64,000 bases of DNA from Streptomyces sp. NL15-2K (lineage in GTDB: Bacteria > Actinomycetota > Actinomycetes > Streptomycetales > Streptomycetaceae), in NCBI RefSeq assembly GCF_030551255.1, contig NZ_CP130630.1, forward strand, positions 6,615,501 to 6,679,500, read 5' to 3'. Position numbers and translations under genes: made by a program. Of this stretch, positions 8,966-18,310 are shown piece after piece (position 1 is the first letter of the stretch; each line of letters begins with the position of its first letter). The notes beneath the pieces were generated by a model. The model did no database searches and was not told where the DNA came from. It worked only from the letters and a program-made list of their open reading frames with translations.

Positions 8966-9814
8966 GTGGGATCTCTGCGCAATCCGGTCGGGCCGCTTCC
9001 CTCCTCCATCTACTGGCGACGGAGGGTCGTACTGGTGTCCGTGGTCGCCCTGTTGGCGCTGCTGACCACCTGGATCGTCACCTCGGGCGGCGGAGGCGAC
9101 AAGAACGACGCCGGCGGACCCGACGGCAAGAATCCCTCCCCTTCGACGATCACGCCGGGACCGTCCGGCTCCGGGCCGGCGATCAGTCAAGCGCCGGGCG
9201 GACGCGACGAGTCGAGCGGCGGGGGCTCTGGTGGCTCGGGGTCGTCCGGGTCCGACGGCGGTGGTACGGGCTCCGGGTCGGGGGACGGCTCCGGTGACTC
9301 CGGCTCCGGCTCCGGTGGTACGGACGGTGGCGGTACCGCCGGCGGCGGCACGGAGGGCGGCGCCGGCGGAGGCGTCGGTGCGGGCGACACGCTCCCGGCG
9401 AGCTCACCGCTTCCCAACTGCACCGCGAGCGTCGTGCAGTTGACCGTGCGCAGTCTGCGCAACACGTACTCACCCGGCCAGACGCCCACGCTGGAGCTGA
9501 CCGCGAAGAACTCCTCCGCCAACGACTGCAAGATCGATCTCGGTCCGAAGAACGCGGTGTTGACGATCACTCAGGCGGGCGCGGACGACGACTACTGGTC
9601 GTCCGCCGACTGCCCCAAGGTCTCCGACAGCCTGGTGTTCCGGGTGCCCGCCGGCAGCAGCATCACCTACCCGGTGCAGTGGGACCGCAAGTCGAGCGCT
9701 CCCCAGTGCGCGACGCCTCCGGCGGGGTCGGCCGGGGCGGGGACGTATCTGGTGGAGGCGAAGACACCGGGGTTCGGGACGGCGCAGGGGTCATTCGTGC
9801 TGGACAACGACTAG
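8966..9814 (+). CDS. Membrane-anchored extracytoplasmic protein with Gly/Ser-rich linker
   Basis: About 282 residues from the GTG at 8966. A short cytoplasmic N-terminus leads into one transmembrane helix (VVLVSVVALLALLTTWIV), then about 110 residues dominated by Gly, Ser, Asp and Thr with many SGSG and GGG runs, then a C-terminal beta-rich domain of about 120 residues containing four Cys (LPNCTASV, NDCKIDL, SADCPK, APQCATPP), plausibly two disulfides. The layout suggests a cell-wall-spanning linker presenting a small domain outside. I do not recognise a function. The GTG is preferred because earlier in-frame codons add a charged stretch with no family resemblance. Confidence 0.8.
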   Translation: MGSLRNPVGPLPSSIYWRRRVVLVSVVALLALLTTWIVTSGGGGDKNDAGGPDGKNPSPSTITPGPSGSGPAISQAPGGRDESSGGGSGGSGSSGSDGGGTGSGSGDGSGDSGSGSGGTDGGGTAGGGTEGGAGGGVGAGDTLPASSPLPNCTASVVQLTVRSLRNTYSPGQTPTLELTAKNSSANDCKIDLGPKNAVLTITQAGADDDYWSSADCPKVSDSLVFRVPAGSSITYPVQWDRKSSAPQCATPPAGSAGAGTYLVEAKTPGFGTAQGSFVLDND

Positions 9815-9911
9815 GGCCGTGGCGAAAGTGGCGCCTGTCGCGCGGCGCCCGGAACCAGGCCCGTGCCCGCCGGGGCACCAGGTGCTGTCACCGGGTGGGC
9901 ACAGCCACGCC

Positions 9912-11036
9912 TCAGACGTACCGCTCCAGGATCGACGACTCCGCCAGTCGCGACAGCCCCTCCCGCACGCTCCGCGCCCGGGCCTCGCCGACCCCGTCCA
10001 CCGTCTGCAGGTCATCCACGCTGGCAGCGAGCAGCTTCTGCAGACCGCCGAAGTGCTCCACCAGCCGGTCGATGATCGCCCCCGGCAGCCTCGGCACCTT
10101 CGCCAGCAGCCGGAAACCGCGCGGCGACACCGCCGAGTCCAGCGTCTCCGGCGAGCCGGTGTAGCCCAACGCCCGTGCCACCGTGGGCAGTTCGAGGAGC
10201 TCCGCGTGGGTGAGGGCGTCGAGCTCTGACAGTGCTTCCTCGACCGTGCGGGAGCGCTTGGCCGTGGGTTCGGGGACGTAGTCCCGGACGACCAGCTCGC
10301 GCTCGGGCTCCACGCCCGCGATCAACTCGTCGAGCTGGAGGGCCAGAAGCCGCCCGTCCGTGCCGAGCTCCACCACGTACTCGGCGATCTCCGTGGCGAT
10401 GCGGCGCACCATCTCCAGACGCTGGGCCACGGCCGAGACGTCCCGGACGGTCACCAGGTCCTCGATCTCCAGCGCGGACAGCGTGCCCGCGACCTCGTCG
10501 AGGCGGAGCTTGTACCGCTCCAGGGTCGCCAGGGCCTGGTTGGCGCGGGACAGGATCGCCGCGGAGTCCTCCAGGACGCGGCGGTGGCCGTCGACGTACA
10601 GCGCGATCAGGCGCATGGACTGGGAGACGGAGACGACGGGGAAGCCGACCTGCTTGCTGACCCGGTCCGCCGTGCGGTGCCGCGTGCCCGTCTCCTCGGT
10701 CGGGATCGTCGGGTCGGGGAGCAGCTGGACGCCCGCCCGGAGGATCTTCGACAGGTCGGAGGACAGCACGATGCCGCCGTCCAGCTTGCACAGCTCCCGC
10801 AGTCGCGTCGCGGTGAACTCGACATCCAGGACGAATCCGCCCGTACACATCGTTTCGACCGTCTTGTCGGAGCCGAGCACGATGAGGCCGCCGGTGTTGC
10901 CACGCAGGACTCGCTCGAGGCCGTCGCGCAGGGGCGTGCCGGGTGCCACGGCGCTCAGTGAGGCGCGCATCAGGCCATCGGCACCGGAACTCCCACCGGA
11001 CTTTCCGGGAGCTGCTGCCCGGTCGTTGGCTGCCAC
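9912..11036 (-). CDS. disA: DNA integrity scanning protein / diadenylate cyclase DisA
   Basis: 374 residues from a GTG at 11036 that follows GGAGGAG by 4 bp. The N-terminal DAC domain has the two active-site signatures, LDGGIVLS near residue 86 and GTRHRTA near 119. A helical spine follows, and a C-terminal helix-hairpin-helix DNA-binding domain with [19 protein letters not shown]. DisA makes cyclic di-AMP from ATP, responds to branched DNA, and in Streptomyces affects osmotic balance and development. It lies 81 bp downstream of radA on the same strand, the usual radA-disA pairing. Confidence 0.96.
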   Translation of the reverse strand: MAANDRAAAPGKSGGSSGADGLMRASLSAVAPGTPLRDGLERVLRGNTGGLIVLGSDKTVETMCTGGFVLDVEFTATRLRELCKLDGGIVLSSDLSKILRAGVQLLPDPTIPTEETGTRHRTADRVSKQVGFPVVSVSQSMRLIALYVDGHRRVLEDSAAILSRANQALATLERYKLRLDEVAGTLSALEIEDLVTVRDVSAVAQRLEMVRRIATEIAEYVVELGTDGRLLALQLDELIAGVEPERELVVRDYVPEPTAKRSRTVEEALSELDALTHAELLELPTVARALGYTGSPETLDSAVSPRGFRLLAKVPRLPGAIIDRLVEHFGGLQKLLAASVDDLQTVDGVGEARARSVREGLSRLAESSILERYV

Positions 11037-11117
11037 TGCACTCCTCCGGTCGCAGGTTCTGGGGCGCTCCCGTTTCGCACACGTGGTTCGTACGGACGGG
11101 CGAGACCAGGGCAAAGT

Positions 11118-12527
11118 CTACCGGCGGTCTTCCTCGTCCCGTGGGGCCTCTCTGCGACGCGAGCGTGGAAGGACTCTCAGGGCGTCCCCTATGTCCGCGA
11201 CTTCCAGAACCTTCATGCCGACCGGGATCTTGCCCGGATCGCCCGGCACCAGGGCGTGAGTGAAGCCCAGACGGTGTGCTTCGGCGAGCCGGCGCTGCAC
11301 GCCCGTGACCCGTCTGACCTCGCCCGCGAGGCCCACTTCGCCGATCGCGACGAGGTTCTTGGGCAGAGGTGTGTCGCTCGCCGCGCTCGCCAGGGCGAGG
11401 GCGACGGCCAGGTCCGCGGCAGGCTCCGACAACTTCACACCGCCGACCGTCGCGGAGTAGATGTCCCTTTTGCCCAGGGCGCTGATCCGGCCGCGCTGCT
11501 CCAGGACGGCCAGCATCATCGAGACCCGGGAGGTCTCCAGGCCGGACGTGGTCCGCCGGGGGCTGGGGATCTGGGAGTCGACGGTGAGCGCCTGGACCTC
11601 GGCCACCAGGGGGCGGCGGCCCTCCAGGGTGACGGTCAGACAGGTGCCGGGCACCGGTTCGGCACGCCGGGTCAGGAACAGGCCGCTCGGGTCGGTGAGG
11701 CCGGTGATGCCCTCGTCGTGCAGCTCGAAGCAGCCGACCTCGTCCGTGGTGCCGTAGCGGTTCTTGACGCCCCGCACGAGCCTGAGGCGGGCGTGCCGGT
11801 CGCCCTCGAAGTGCAGGACGACGTCCACGAGGTGCTCCAGCAGACGCGGGCCCGCGATGGCGCCGTCCTTGGTGACATGGCCCACAAGGAGCGTGGACAT
11901 CCCGCGCTCCTTGGAGGCCCGGATCAGCGCCCCCGCCACCTCGCGCACCTGTGCCATGCCGCCGGGGGCGCCGTCGATCTCCGGGGAGGCCACCGTCTGC
12001 ACCGAGTCGAGGATCAGCAGGGACGGCTTCACCGCGTCCAAGTGGCCGAGCACGGCGGCCAGATCGGTCTCGGCGGCGAGATACAGGTGATCGTCGATGG
12101 CCTTGATCCGGTCGGCGCGCAGCCGGACCTGGCTCGCCGACTCCTCGCCGGTCACATAGAGCGTGCGGTGTTCGTCACTGGCCGCCTTGGCCGCCACGTC
12201 CAGGAGCAGGGTGGACTTGCCGACGCCGGGCTCGCCCGCGACGAGGACGACCGCGCCGGGCACCAGCCCCCCGCCGAGCACCCGGTCCAGCTCGGGCACG
12301 CCGGTGGAGCGGGCGGTGGCCTGTCGGCCGTCGACCTGGCCGATGGGCAGGGCGGAGCTGGTGACGCGCCCCGGCGTCGTCGTACGGACAGCGGGCGCGC
12401 CGTACTCCTCGACCGTGCCCCATGCCTGGCACTCGGGGCAGCGGCCGAGCCACTTCGCCGTCTGCCAGCCGCACTCGGTGCAGCGGTAGGACGGTCGGTC
12501 CTTCGTGGTCTTGGTACGGGCAGCCAT
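11118..12527 (-). CDS. radA: DNA repair protein RadA (Sms)
   Basis: 469 residues. An N-terminal zinc finger (YRCTECGW with RCPECQAWGT, C-x2-C twice), a RecA-like ATPase with Walker A GEPGVGKST and Walker B LLILDSV, the RadA-specific KNRYG motif, and a C-terminal Lon-protease-like domain near PSPRRTTSGLE and GEVGLAGEVR. RadA is a branch-migration helicase in recombination repair. The ATG at 12527 starts just before the finger. It is divergent from the BACON-like gene and upstream of disA. Confidence 0.96.
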   Translation of the reverse strand: MAARTKTTKDRPSYRCTECGWQTAKWLGRCPECQAWGTVEEYGAPAVRTTTPGRVTSSALPIGQVDGRQATARSTGVPELDRVLGGGLVPGAVVLVAGEPGVGKSTLLLDVAAKAASDEHRTLYVTGEESASQVRLRADRIKAIDDHLYLAAETDLAAVLGHLDAVKPSLLILDSVQTVASPEIDGAPGGMAQVREVAGALIRASKERGMSTLLVGHVTKDGAIAGPRLLEHLVDVVLHFEGDRHARLRLVRGVKNRYGTTDEVGCFELHDEGITGLTDPSGLFLTRRAEPVPGTCLTVTLEGRRPLVAEVQALTVDSQIPSPRRTTSGLETSRVSMMLAVLEQRGRISALGKRDIYSATVGGVKLSEPAADLAVALALASAASDTPLPKNLVAIGEVGLAGEVRRVTGVQRRLAEAHRLGFTHALVPGDPGKIPVGMKVLEVADIGDALRVLPRSRRREAPRDEEDRR

Positions 12528-12768
12528 GCGGAAACCGTAACCGCGACCACTGACAATGCGGGCCACGAGCCGGTCACGACCCGGCCACCCCGCAGGACCC
12601 GGCGGCCCCACAGACCCCCTGTATCCCGTGCGAATCAGCCGCCACCGGACTCGAACGGGCCGTGGAATCCGGGGTTCCTGTCCCCTTATGAGGGATCGTT
12701 TCACCCGTACGGAGTAAATGCGTGCAAGGAGGGCGAAGGGCTGGTCCGCAGCCGCCTACCGTCCACGG

Positions 12769-14541
12769 ATGATGAGCAGCAGTCCGGAGACCTCGACCCG
12801 CTCCACCGGCGCACACCGGTCGCACCGGGAGGGCCGTGACCGCGCGGCGGCGCGCACGCTGGCGCAGCGCACCCCCGCGCGCTACGAGCCGTACCTGGAC
12901 GGCCTGTTCACCTACTGCCTGTCCGTGCTGTGCGACCACGACGCGGCCACCGCCGCACTGGGCGACGTCCTCGCCCTCGCCGAGAAGCGCCGCGGCCCGG
13001 ACGCGGCGGGGGAGCACAGGGCCTGGCTGTACGCGCTGGCCCGCTGGGCGTGCCTGCGCAAGCTGGCCGAGGCCAAGCAGAAACGTCAGGCCACACACTC
13101 GGCGGGCCGCGGCAGCGCCGACCGGCGCCGGCCCGCGCAGCCCGCCACCGGGCCGGTCTCCGAGGAGGCCCAGGAGCGGCGCCGGGGCGAACTGGCCCTG
13201 CTCGCCTGGCCGGAGGCCGCCGGCACGACCCCGGAACAGCGCGAGGCGCTCGAACTCGCCGTCCGCCACCACCTCGCCGCCCATGAGATCGCCGCCGTCC
13301 TCGGCACGGATCTCGCCGCCGCCCGCGAACTGCTCGCCTCCGCCGCATGCGAGGTCGAGCGCACCCGCGCGGCCCTCGCCGTCGTCGAGACCGGCAGTTG
13401 CCCGAGTGTGGCCCGGCTCACCGGCGACAACCAGCTCGTGCTCAGCGCGGCCCTGCGCCGCGAGCTCGTCCGGCACGTCGACGACTGTCCGCGCTGCCGC
13501 CGTACCGCCGAACGCGCGGTCCCCGGCCGCTGGCCCGGCGCCGCCGTCATCCCCGCCGAGCTGCACGTCCTCCAGGCGCCCCGCGCCGCCCTGCACGTCG
13601 CCATGGCACACGGCCCGCGCGCGCGGGGCATCGCGCCCCGCTTCGACCGGCGCGGTTTCCCGATGGACCCCAAGGACCGCGCCGCCCGAAGAGACCGCCT
13701 ACGCGCGCGTGCCGTCACCACGACTGTCGTCGCCACCGTGGTGGCCGCCCCCGTGCTCGCCCTGTGGGCCGCCTACCGGGGCACACCGGCCGGCGAGGGC
13801 TCCGACGGCCACTCCGCCAGCGCCGGCGAGGCGCATGGCCACGGCATGCTCGACGGCGAGACGGCCGACGGCGGCTACTACGAGAACGCCGGCAACGCCG
13901 CCCCCCGCCCCGGCGGCCGATTCACCAAGGGCGGCAAGTCCGATGTCTCCGTGGAGGTCGTCAGCGTCGCGGACGCCGGCCGGAAGAGCGCCGGAAGCCT
14001 GGAGGTGGCGGCCGGCCACAGCGGCGACACCACACTCGTCACCCTCACCGCGACGGGCTTCGCGCCGGTGCGCTGGTCCGCGACCACGGCAGTCTCCTGG
14101 CTCTACTTCAGCCAGTCGTCGGGAACGCTGCTGCCGGGCGAGTCGTTGACGATCAAGGTCTACGTCGACCCTCTGCGTGAGCCGTCCGGGTACTGGAGGG
14201 CACGAGTGGCGGTCGCACCGGCCGGCGCCGTCGTCACCATCGAGGGCTACGGCACCGCGCCCGGCCCCTCCGACCCTGCCCCGGGTCATGGCCATGGTCA
14301 CCACCCCGGTCACGGCCACCATCCCGGCCCGGGCAACCCCAGCACCCCGCCGCCGTCCGACGCGGCCCCCACGCCGACGACTCCGCCGCCCACGGACCCC
14401 ACCCCGAGCGACCCGCCCTCGCCGCCCGACCCGGAGCCCTCGCCCACCGACCCCTCGCCGACCGAACCCACGCCGACCGACCCGGGCGGCCCGACACCGC
14501 CGCCCACCGAGGCCGGCGACCCGAACCCCTCCACCTCGTAG
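12769..14541 (+). CDS. BACON-like, Pro-rich membrane-anchored protein with a sigma-factor-like N-terminus
   Basis: About 590 residues. Residues 30-300 resemble the helical layout of an ECF sigma factor followed by a Cys-containing anti-sigma-like segment (HVDDCPRCRRTAERAV). One transmembrane helix follows (AVTTTVVATVVAAPVLALWAA), then an extracytoplasmic region with a beta domain (WSATTAVSWLYFSQSSGTLLPGE) typical of BACON/IgG-like modules, and a tail rich in His-Gly and in Pro, Thr, Asp and Ser repeats (PTDP, PSPTEPT). The function is unknown; architecture suggests a surface protein with a cytoplasmic regulatory part. ATG 12769 or the adjacent 12772 are equally possible starts. Confidence 0.8.
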   Translation: MMSSSPETSTRSTGAHRSHREGRDRAAARTLAQRTPARYEPYLDGLFTYCLSVLCDHDAATAALGDVLALAEKRRGPDAAGEHRAWLYALARWACLRKLAEAKQKRQATHSAGRGSADRRRPAQPATGPVSEEAQERRRGELALLAWPEAAGTTPEQREALELAVRHHLAAHEIAAVLGTDLAAARELLASAACEVERTRAALAVVETGSCPSVARLTGDNQLVLSAALRRELVRHVDDCPRCRRTAERAVPGRWPGAAVIPAELHVLQAPRAALHVAMAHGPRARGIAPRFDRRGFPMDPKDRAARRDRLRARAVTTTVVATVVAAPVLALWAAYRGTPAGEGSDGHSASAGEAHGHGMLDGETADGGYYENAGNAAPRPGGRFTKGGKSDVSVEVVSVADAGRKSAGSLEVAAGHSGDTTLVTLTATGFAPVRWSATTAVSWLYFSQSSGTLLPGESLTIKVYVDPLREPSGYWRARVAVAPAGAVVTIEGYGTAPGPSDPAPGHGHGHHPGHGHHPGPGNPSTPPPSDAAPTPTTPPPTDPTPSDPPSPPDPEPSPTDPSPTEPTPTDPGGPTPPPTEAGDPNPSTS

Positions 14542-14570
14542 GCCCGTAGTAGGCCCGTATGAGGCCCGTA

Positions 14571-14590
14571 TGAGGCCCGTACGGGCCTCA
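14571..14590. terminator. 20-bp perfect palindrome between convergent genes
   Basis: tgaggcccgtacgggcctca is an exact palindrome in the 56-bp gap between the BACON-like gene and the Cys-rich gene. Three degenerate copies of its left half (aggcccgta) precede it at 14550-14570 and could compete for pairing. A bidirectional terminator is the likely role; there is no T-tract, as is usual in Streptomyces. Confidence 0.6.
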
Positions 14591-14597
14591 AGCGCCG

Positions 14598-15464
14598 TCA
14601 GGCGACAGGATCCGCCGGATGCGGTGCCAGCAACGGCAGCTGCGAGGCCAGCCGCTCCTCGCACAGTTCGACCAGGCGGTCGTACCCCGCCTTGCCCATG
14701 AGCTCGATCAGTTCCGGCCGGTAGGAGACGTACACCGGATCGCCCGCGCCGTGCGCCGAGGTCGCCGACGTGCACCACCAGTGCAGGTCGTGTCCGCCCG
14801 GACCCCAGCCCCGGCGGTCGTACTCACCGATCGACACCTGGAGCACGCGCGTGTCGTCGGGCCGGTCGATCCACTCGTAGGTCCGCCGCACCGGCAGCTG
14901 CCAGCACACGTCCGGCTTGGTCTCGAGCGGCTCGCGGCCCTCTTTCAGGGCGAGGATGTGCAGCGAGCAGCCCGCGCCGCCCGCGAACCCGGGCCGGTTC
15001 TGGAAGATGCACGAGCCCTGGTAGGGGCGGGTCTGCCGGTCGCCGTCCTCGTCCTCCGAAACCCAGCCGTTCCGCAGGCCCTCGTCGTGGTTCTGCCAGA
15101 CGTCCGGAGTGAGCCTGGCCACATGCTCGGCGACCCGCTTCTCGTCGTCCTCGTCGGAGAAGTGGGCGCCCAGGGTGCAGCAGCCGTCGTCCGCGCGGCC
15201 CGCCTGGATGCCCTGGCAGCCGCTGCCGAAGATGCAGTTCCAACGCGAGGTCAGCCAAGTCAGATCGCACCGGAAGACCTGCTCGTCGTCCGCCGGATCA
15301 GGGAATTCCACCCACGCGCGCGCGAAGTCGAGCCCCTTCTCGTCGGCCTCCCCGGCCCGCTTCGACCTCTTCGGTGCTTTCGCCTGCGAAGAACCCTCGA
15401 CCGTTTTGGCCTTCTTGGGCATCTTGCCCGCCTTTTCGTCCTTCGCCTTTTTCGTCTTTGGCAC
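14598..15464 (-). CDS. Conserved Cys-rich protein of unknown function
   Basis: 288 residues from a GTG. The first 45 residues are Lys-rich and low complexity. A conserved body follows with nine or more Cys, including [44 protein letters not shown] and DVCWQLPV. The spacing resembles metal- or Fe-S-binding YkgJ/DUF3109-like proteins, but I cannot prove that family. It is convergent with the BACON-like gene and divergent from the Ppx/GppA gene. No function is assigned. Confidence 0.82.
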   Translation of the reverse strand: MPKTKKAKDEKAGKMPKKAKTVEGSSQAKAPKRSKRAGEADEKGLDFARAWVEFPDPADDEQVFRCDLTWLTSRWNCIFGSGCQGIQAGRADDGCCTLGAHFSDEDDEKRVAEHVARLTPDVWQNHDEGLRNGWVSEDEDGDRQTRPYQGSCIFQNRPGFAGGAGCSLHILALKEGREPLETKPDVCWQLPVRRTYEWIDRPDDTRVLQVSIGEYDRRGWGPGGHDLHWWCTSATSAHGAGDPVYVSYRPELIELMGKAGYDRLVELCEERLASQLPLLAPHPADPVA

Positions 15465-15571
15465 CCGTCCAGGGTAAGTCGCCCGGGACCGGACCAGGGA
15501 CAGTGCCAGGGACAGGTCAAGAAGCAGCTCCGGGCCCTGTCGGCGGCGCAGGTGGCAGTAGCGTGCCGTAC

Positions 15572-16501
15572 ATGAGACTCGGTGTCCTCGACGTGGGATC
15601 GAACACAGTGCATCTGCTGGTGGTGGATGCGCACCCGGGCGCGCGCCCGCTGCCCGCGCACTCGCACAAGGCGGAGCTGCGCCTTGCCCAGCTTCTCGAC
15701 GACGGGGCGATCGGACCCGACGGCGTCGAGAAACTGATCACGGTCGTCCAGGAGGCGCTCCAGGCCGCCGAGGACAAAGGCGTCGAGGACCTGCTGCCGT
15801 TCGCGACCTCCGCCGTACGGGAGGCCACCAACGCCGACGACGTCCTCGCGCGCGTGCAGGACGAAACCGGCGTCGAGCTCCAGGTCCTCACCGGCGCGGA
15901 CGAGGCCCGGCTCACCTTCCTCGCCGCCCGGCGCTGGTTCGGCTGGTCCGTGGGCAAGCTGCTCGTCCTCGACATCGGCGGCGGCTCCCTGGAGATCGCC
16001 TACGGCATCGACGAGGAACCCGACGCGGCTGTGTCGCTGCCGCTCGGCGCGGGCCGCCTGACCGCGTCCTGGCTGCCCGGCGACCCACCGGACCCGGAGG
16101 ACATAAGGGCACTACGACGGCACGTCCGGGCCCAGATCGCCCGTACGGTCGGCGAGTTCAGCCGCTTCGGCGCCCCCGACCACGTGGTCGCCACGTCCAA
16201 GACCTTCAAGCAACTGGCCCGCCTGGCCGGCGCCGCCCGCTCCGCCGAGGGCCTCTACGTCCAGCGCGAACTGAAGCGGGAGTCCCTGGAGGCGTGGGTG
16301 CCGCGGCTCTCGGGCATGACGGCGGACGAGCGAGCCGAGCTGCCGGGAGTCTCGGAGGGCAGAGCGGGCCAGCTCCTCGCCGGCGCCCTGGTCGCCGAAG
16401 GCGCGATGGACCTGTTCGGCGTGGAGACCGTGGAGATCTGCCCATGGGCCCTGAGGGAGGGCGTGATCTTGCGGCGACTGGATCACATGGGCTCGGTATA
16501 G
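15572..16501 (+). CDS. Ppx/GppA-family phosphatase (exopolyphosphatase/guanosine pentaphosphatase type)
   Basis: 309 residues in the ASKHA fold: phosphate-1 motif [15 protein letters not shown], the central TSAVREATN, phosphate-2 motif [14 protein letters not shown] and a late [20 protein letters not shown]. Enzymes of this family hydrolyse polyphosphate or pppGpp; short members like this one lack the C-terminal HD-like domain. ATG at 15572 precedes the first motif immediately. The last three codons lie inside a 20-bp tandem repeat that continues past the stop. Confidence 0.92.
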   Translation: MRLGVLDVGSNTVHLLVVDAHPGARPLPAHSHKAELRLAQLLDDGAIGPDGVEKLITVVQEALQAAEDKGVEDLLPFATSAVREATNADDVLARVQDETGVELQVLTGADEARLTFLAARRWFGWSVGKLLVLDIGGGSLEIAYGIDEEPDAAVSLPLGAGRLTASWLPGDPPDPEDIRALRRHVRAQIARTVGEFSRFGAPDHVVATSKTFKQLARLAGAARSAEGLYVQRELKRESLEAWVPRLSGMTADERAELPGVSEGRAGQLLAGALVAEGAMDLFGVETVEICPWALREGVILRRLDHMGSV

Positions 16502-16550
16502 GTGCCCAAGGCTCGGTATAGGCGCTCAAGGCTCGGTACAGGTGCCCAAG
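16491..16550 (+). repeat. 20-bp tandem repeat x3 at the end of the phosphatase gene
   Basis: Three head-to-tail copies of a 20-bp unit (gctcggtataggtgcccaag with a few changes) begin in the last codons of the phosphatase gene, include its stop, and run to 16550. The stop TAG is re-created in the second unit. It is followed by a palindrome-rich stretch with gcggctccgccgc near 16571. Confidence 0.85.
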
Positions 16551-16692
16551 GGGCGCGGGGCCGTGACATTGTGCGGCTCCGCCGCGTGGGCGCGCCGAGC
16601 CGCGACAAAACCCGCACCCGCCCATGGCGAAATCCACACCGGCGATCAGGCCCCCGGCCCAACCGCCGGAGTCAACCCGTACTCTGTTCCCC

Positions 16693-17514
16693 GTGGTGGA
16701 ACCAGTCCGCATCCCGGATGCGAAGGTCGCCCTGTCCACGGCCTCCGTCTATCCGGAGACGACGGCGACGGCCTTCGAGATCGCCGCGCGTCTCGGGTAC
16801 GACGGCGTCGAGGTCATGGTGTGGACCGACCCCGTCAGCCAGGACATCGAGGCGCTGCGCAGGCTCAGCGACTACCACCAGATCCCCATCCTGGCCGTAC
16901 ACGCCCCCTGCCTGCTCATCACGCAGCGCGTGTGGTCCACCGACCCCTGGGTCAAGCTCCAGCGCGCCCAGGCGGCCGCCGAGAAGCTCGGCGCGACCAC
17001 GGTCGTCGTACACCCGCCCTTCCGCTGGCAGCGCCAGTACGCCCGCGACTTCGTCACCGGCATCTGGCGCATGGCGAACGAGACAGATGTGCGGTTCGCC
17101 GTCGAGAACATGTACCCCTGGCGCTACCGCGACCGCGAGATGCTCGCCTACGCCCCCGACTGGGACGTCACGAAGGATGACTACCGTCACTTCACGATCG
17201 ATCTCAGCCACACGGCCACGGCCCGTTCCGACGCGCTCGACATGGTCGACCGCATGGGTGGCCGCCTCGGCCACGTCCACCTCGCCGACGGCAGGGGCTC
17301 GGCCAAGGACGAGCACCTCGTCCCCGGCCGCGGCACCCAGCCCTGCGCCGAGCTGCTGGAACGTCTCGCCCTGACCGGCTTCGACGGCCACGTCGTCATC
17401 GAGGTCAACACCCGCCGGGCGATGTCGAGCGCCGAACGCGAGGCCGATCTCGCCGAGGCCCTGGCCTTCACTCGCCTGCATCTGGCCTCCGCGGTGAAGG
17501 TGCCCCGACGGTGA
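16693..17514 (+). CDS. Sugar phosphate isomerase/epimerase (AP endonuclease 2 fold, TIM barrel)
   Basis: About 273 residues. Features of the xylose isomerase-like TIM barrel superfamily: [12 protein letters not shown] in strand 2, [19 protein letters not shown] (metal-ligand Glu), [19 protein letters not shown] and a terminal [10 protein letters not shown] with the catalytic Glu. The substrate is unknown. Two adjacent GTG codons (16693 and 16696) are candidate starts and neither has a good ribosome-binding site, so a leaderless transcript is possible. The stop overlaps the TetR start as GTGA, so the pair is translationally coupled. Confidence 0.88.
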   Translation: MVEPVRIPDAKVALSTASVYPETTATAFEIAARLGYDGVEVMVWTDPVSQDIEALRRLSDYHQIPILAVHAPCLLITQRVWSTDPWVKLQRAQAAAEKLGATTVVVHPPFRWQRQYARDFVTGIWRMANETDVRFAVENMYPWRYRDREMLAYAPDWDVTKDDYRHFTIDLSHTATARSDALDMVDRMGGRLGHVHLADGRGSAKDEHLVPGRGTQPCAELLERLALTGFDGHVVIEVNTRRAMSSAEREADLAEALAFTRLHLASAVKVPRR

Positions 17515-18116
17515 GCGACGCCACTGCGCGCAGGCGGGGCCGTCCCCCTCGTACGGAATCCGCCGACACCCGCGACCGGATCCTGACCGCGGCCCGCGAG
17601 GAGTTCTCCGAGCGCGGCTACGAGAAGACGTCCGTGCGCGGCATCGCGAAGACGGCCGGCGTCGACTCGGCCCTGGTCCACCACTACTTCGGCACCAAGG
17701 AGCAGGTCTTCGAGGCGGCCGTCGAGGTGGCCTTCGCGCCCGCGCTGAAGGTGCGGGATGCCGTCCTCGAAGGCCCTCTCGACGACGTCGGCGAGCGCAT
17801 GACCCGCACCCTCTTCGGCCTCTGGGAGAACCCGGTCACCCGGACCCCGCTGCTCGCGATCGTCCGCTCGGCCGTGAACAACGAGGCCGCGGCCGCAGTC
17901 TTCCGCCGCCTGGTCTCCGCGCAGCTGCTGCGGCGCATCGCCGGAGAGCTCGACGCCCCGGACGCGGAGCTGCGCGCGGAACTCGCGGCGGCCCAGCTCG
18001 TGGGGATCGCCATGCTCCGGTACGTGATCAAGGTGGAGCCGCTGGCCTCGGCGGACGTGGAGCAGATCATCGTGAGGGTGGCGCCGGTGGTGCAGGGGCA
18101 TCTCACCGGCCCTTGA
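17511..18116 (+). CDS. TetR-family transcriptional regulator
   Basis: 201 residues. The N-terminal HTH reads [27 protein letters not shown] followed by [20 protein letters not shown], a textbook TetR DNA-binding domain. The C-terminal ligand domain is of the common TetR_C type with [24 protein letters not shown] start overlaps the isomerase stop. The pairing suggests it controls its own operon or the following ilvD region, but no operator could be assigned. Confidence 0.94.
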   Translation: MSDATARRRGRPPRTESADTRDRILTAAREEFSERGYEKTSVRGIAKTAGVDSALVHHYFGTKEQVFEAAVEVAFAPALKVRDAVLEGPLDDVGERMTRTLFGLWENPVTRTPLLAIVRSAVNNEAAAAVFRRLVSAQLLRRIAGELDAPDAELRAELAAAQLVGIAMLRYVIKVEPLASADVEQIIVRVAPVVQGHLTGP

Positions 18117-18210
18117 TCCAAGCCCCTGACAGGGTGAGACGTACATCCCGCATTCCGGACAAGGCGTCCGCCCCTTGGAGCAACCGGCGTACGCTCGACT
18201 CAGTCAGAAA

Positions 18211-18270
18211 TCCCAGAACTCCCAAGAACTCCGAAGAACTCCGAAGAACTCCCAAGAACTCCCAGAACTT
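18211..18270 (+). repeat. 10-bp repeat array in the ilvD leader
   Basis: Six near-identical 10-bp units of the form cc(c/g)aagaact lie head to tail between 18211 and 18270, 40 bp before the ilvD start, giving a spacing of one helical turn per unit. Flanking sequences gtcagaaat (from 18204) and aaatctctgac (to 18284) form an imperfect inverted pair around the array. Possible roles are a multi-site operator or a structured leader. No Leu/Val/Ile-rich leader peptide with a proper start was seen. Confidence 0.8.
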
Positions 18271-18310
18271 CCGAAATCTCTGACAGCTGTCTCTGAAGGA
18301 GCGAGCGACG

